From a virus, in IMG/VR virus record IMGVR_UViG_3300018432_000050, positions 1 through 22,698 of that record: DNA of 22,698 nucleotides; one strand, given 5' to 3'. Shown in pieces: positions 21,090 to 22,698 of the stretch; position 1 is the first letter of the stretch; each line of letters begins with the position of its first letter. The notes under the pieces were generated by a model, which saw only the letters and a list, made by a program, of their open reading frames with translations, searched no databases and was not told the origin of the DNA. A program made the position numbers and the translations under genes.

Positions 21090-21671
21090 TCACGCTGCGC
21101 CCCTACGATTAAGTGTTTTCATACGTTCGTAGTACTGGTGCTGACGGGTTTCATACTCTGCGTCATGTGTTCCACCGTGTTTCTGACCTTGATAGTCGAG
21201 CCCCAGGAGCAATTTCTCGCGGACCCGTTGAACCCGACAGTAAGGCTCTATCGCGGTGAGAAACCTTGCAGCCTGTCGAGTAGAAATCACCCATGCCCAG
21301 GCATCCTTGCATTCGGACCGCGTGGTGCGTTCCTTGAAGTATCCACCCCACCACCGATGGAACGGCTCCAGCATATCTTTATCCGTACTCACGATCTGTA
21401 CGATGAGCGCACCCCAGTTGCGATGCGTCCGCGAATTAATCCTTACCGAGCCTTCTCCCTCCATGATGCCAGCGCACCAAGCAAGATCCGTAGCTGGCAA
21501 GTCTGTGGGAGCAGGATGTAGAGGCGCGTGAGAAATCGGTTTGCCGTGCTTCCGCCACCTTTGGTAGTGCATCTGGCACCATCCACGCCCATAGGGGCGA
21601 CGTTCACACCCCCATTCCTTGCACCTAGCGTTCTCGGAATATGCTTGCACCGTTCGCACGCGTTCGACCAT
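21090..21671 (-). CDS. LAGLIDADG-type homing endonuclease with N-terminal zinc finger
   Basis: A 193-residue protein. ATG 21671 is preferred because AAGG lies 7 bases upstream; ATG 21677 overlaps the previous stop but has its site too close. Residues 17-40 (CKEWGCERR, GWCQMHYQRWRKHG) are a C-C-C-H zinc finger common in phage endonucleases. Residues 63-75 (LAWCAGIMEGEGS) are the LAGLIDADG helix with its catalytic acid. VIVSTDK-like and WVISTRQAARFLTAIEPY segments complete a single LAGLIDADG unit, probably dimeric. It is embedded without gaps in the early operon. Confidence 0.85.
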   Translation of the reverse strand: MVERVRTVQAYSENARCKEWGCERRPYGRGWCQMHYQRWRKHGKPISHAPLHPAPTDLPATDLAWCAGIMEGEGSVRINSRTHRNWGALIVQIVSTDKDMLEPFHRWWGGYFKERTTRSECKDAWAWVISTRQAARFLTAIEPYCRVQRVREKLLLGLDYQGQKHGGTHDAEYETRQHQYYERMKTLNRRGAA

Positions 21672-21673
21672 CG

Positions 21674-21958
21674 TCATCCCTTCTTGCGCCACTCTCCGCT
21701 GTGCTGGCACGTAGCGAAATGTGAAACGTAGAGTGGGCTTGTACCGTGGAAGGGACTCCCTTCTCCGGGGTGCGTGTACACCGCCGTTAGAACAATCTCC
21801 TCACGCACCAACGGACCGCGCCCGTACACCGCATGCCGGCGCTCCTCGAGGCGGATATTGCCGTCCGCGACCGGCTCTGAGTCGACTGGTATAGGCTTCC
21901 CCTTTTCGGTCGTGGCCCAGATAATTTCTGCGTCACAGCATCGGCAGCGGGTGCTCAT
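21674..21958 (-). CDS. 94-residue zinc-binding protein of unknown function
   Basis: ATG 21958 overlaps the preceding stop (ATGA); a start four codons upstream is less likely. The N-terminus MSTRCRCCDAEIIWATTEKG has Cys5, Cys7 and Cys8. After KPIPVDSEPVADGNIRL comes a beta region, and near the end YVSHFATCQHSGEW gives His, Cys and His ligands. Small phage proteins with this CxxC, PVD, H-x-x-x-C-H layout are widespread but uncharacterised. Zinc binding is inferred from the pattern. Confidence 0.7.
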   Translation of the reverse strand: MSTRCRCCDAEIIWATTEKGKPIPVDSEPVADGNIRLEERRHAVYGRGPLVREEIVLTAVYTHPGEGSPFHGTSPLYVSHFATCQHSGEWRKKG

Positions 21959-22407
21959 ACGGCCTGCCACAGCATTCGTTGATAAGGTTCGCTCTTGTCT
22001 ACTCGGGGGCGTGAAATGCTAGCCTCAGACCACGACCGTGCCTTTCGCTCTCCAATCACCCTCCAACCTGCCGCTCTAAGAGAGGAACCGCTTTCATCTG
22101 AACGCGTGTAGGTAATGAGCTTGCGATACCCAAGAGCCTTAGCAGCTCTCCAGGCCGCGCCGTAGAGCATTGAACATGCGTTCTTAGAACCGTCTGTACA
22201 GCACCTAGTAACTTCTGCCGTGTAGCCGTCATCGTAATGGCGAGCCACCGGACGGCCAACCATAATTACTCCTACGACCTCCGAACCGTTATTAAGAGCG
22301 CAGCCAAACAGCCAGCCTATCGGCGGATTGTGGTGCCGATGGTGCCTGTGGATATACTCGACAGCTTCAGCAAATCGGATCGGTTGGAGCTCCAGCGTGC
22401 CGGTCAC
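21955..22407 (-). CDS. XF1762-family protein (GNAT-like)
   Basis: A 150-residue protein starting at GTG 22407, overlapping the upstream stop (GTGA). It matches the phage- and plasmid-linked XF1762 family in order: YIHRHHRHHNPPIGWLFGCA, VVGVIMVGRPVARHYDDGYT, AEVTRCCTDGSKNACSMLYG, AAWRAAKALGYRKLITYTRS and ESGSSLRAAGW. The fold resembles GNAT acetyltransferases, with a strongly conserved HH-x-HH-xPP start. The substrate is unknown. It usually occurs among phage early genes, as here. Confidence 0.85.
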   Translation of the reverse strand: MTGTLELQPIRFAEAVEYIHRHHRHHNPPIGWLFGCALNNGSEVVGVIMVGRPVARHYDDGYTAEVTRCCTDGSKNACSMLYGAAWRAAKALGYRKLITYTRSDESGSSLRAAGWRVIGERKARSWSEASISRPRVDKSEPYQRMLWQAV

Positions 22408-22698
22408 AACCCCGGACCTCCCGTACTAGGCAGCTTCGGCGCCTCTGTAGTTGGCGTAGTTACCTGCTCAACCTCTACCTCGGCCACGCCGTCAACCCCG
22501 AGCACCTTTGCCGCTCCAGCAGAGAGGTCAAGATCGCGCCCGGGTGTAAAAGGGCCACGATCTGCCACCGTAACGGCGACCCCCCGGCCCTCATGCTTGA
22601 CCAGTAGTCGAGTGCCGCAGGGAAGCGTTTTGTGGGCCGCTGTAAGACCGCTAGGGTCGTAGGGGGTGCCGGAGCAAGCTGTGGGGTTGCCTTTCAGC
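22404..22698 (-). CDS. RlpA-like double-psi beta-barrel protein, partial, ending in LPSTGG
   Basis: The frame is open from the window edge (first full codon at 22697) to the stop at 22404; 97 residues are visible and the N-terminus is outside. It reads ACSGTPYDPSGLTAAHKTLP, CGTRLLVKHEGRGVAVTVAD, RGPFTPGRDLDLSAGAAKVL, the core of the RlpA-like double-psi beta-barrel with its Asp in TVADRGPF. RlpA proteins act on peptidoglycan glycan strands. After a Thr/Pro linker the chain ends KLPSTGGPGL, a sortase-like motif without the usual hydrophobic anchor. Identification of the fold is firm; the role in the phage is not. Confidence 0.85.
   Translation of the reverse strand, partial: LKGNPTACSGTPYDPSGLTAAHKTLPCGTRLLVKHEGRGVAVTVADRGPFTPGRDLDLSAGAAKVLGVDGVAEVEVEQVTTPTTEAPKLPSTGGPGL

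Noticed and set aside
22237-22662. A 141-codon plus-strand frame near the right edge
   Set aside because: It lies opposite the clear XF1762 and RlpA-like coding frames and shows no domain.

Overview
The window is a contiguous piece of a tailed double-stranded DNA phage (or prophage) genome. Every gene I can support lies on the minus strand, so transcription runs from high to low coordinates. Phage identity rests on an ordered virion module: small and large terminase, portal, scaffold, HK97-fold capsid, connectors, tail terminator, major tail protein, frameshifted tail chaperone and tape measure. The long non-contractile-type tail genes, with no sheath or baseplate seen so far, suggest a siphovirus. 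The host is probably a high-GC Gram-positive bacterium: strong AGGAGG ribosome sites, many GTG/TTG starts, moderately high GC, and a sortase-like LPSTGG sequence at the end of an RlpA-type protein. That is inference; no integrase, lysis enzyme or receptor-binding protein lies here to fix lifestyle or host.

Layout in transcription order. (1) 22698-20570: early accessory genes: an RlpA-like double-psi beta-barrel protein (5' end outside the window), an XF1762-family protein, a zinc-ribbon protein, a LAGLIDADG homing endonuclease, a small protein and an XRE-type repressor-like protein. (2) 20569-16883: DNA metabolism module: OB-fold-like protein, RecB/Cas4-type PD-(D/E)XK nuclease, orphan DNA methyltransferase, CHC2 primase zinc-finger protein, and SF3 helicase. 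(3) 16897-16591: a non-coding AT-rich stretch with ten copies (eight exact) of the octamer GGTGACAG, arranged in paired direct and inverted repeats; it is the best candidate for a replication origin or multi-site operator. (4) 16590-13146: a tightly coupled operon of small genes (TubC-like docking domain, zinc ribbons, a two-HTH regulator, MazG-like pyrophosphohydrolase). Three are micro-proteins of 40-59 residues with CxxC motifs, easily missed by annotation, and almost all genes start with GTG or TTG. (5) 13145-12218: an HNH-AP2 homing endonuclease with a possible own promoter and terminator, a leader with two strong hairpins, and a 30-residue single-helix membrane protein. (6) 12213-1: the late virion operon, ending inside the tape measure gene.

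How it works together: the early region copies and protects DNA (helicase, nuclease, OB protein, methyltransferase, nucleotide pyrophosphohydrolase), small regulators probably time the switch, and the late region packages and builds particles. Four intrinsic-terminator-like hairpins lie inside the late operon just ahead of terS, the scaffold, a small virion-protein candidate and the major tail protein. Three leave no room for a new promoter before the start codon, so read-through or antitermination probably sets late protein ratios. The tail chaperone gene carries a canonical CCCAAAA slippery heptamer joining it to a -1 frame T domain.
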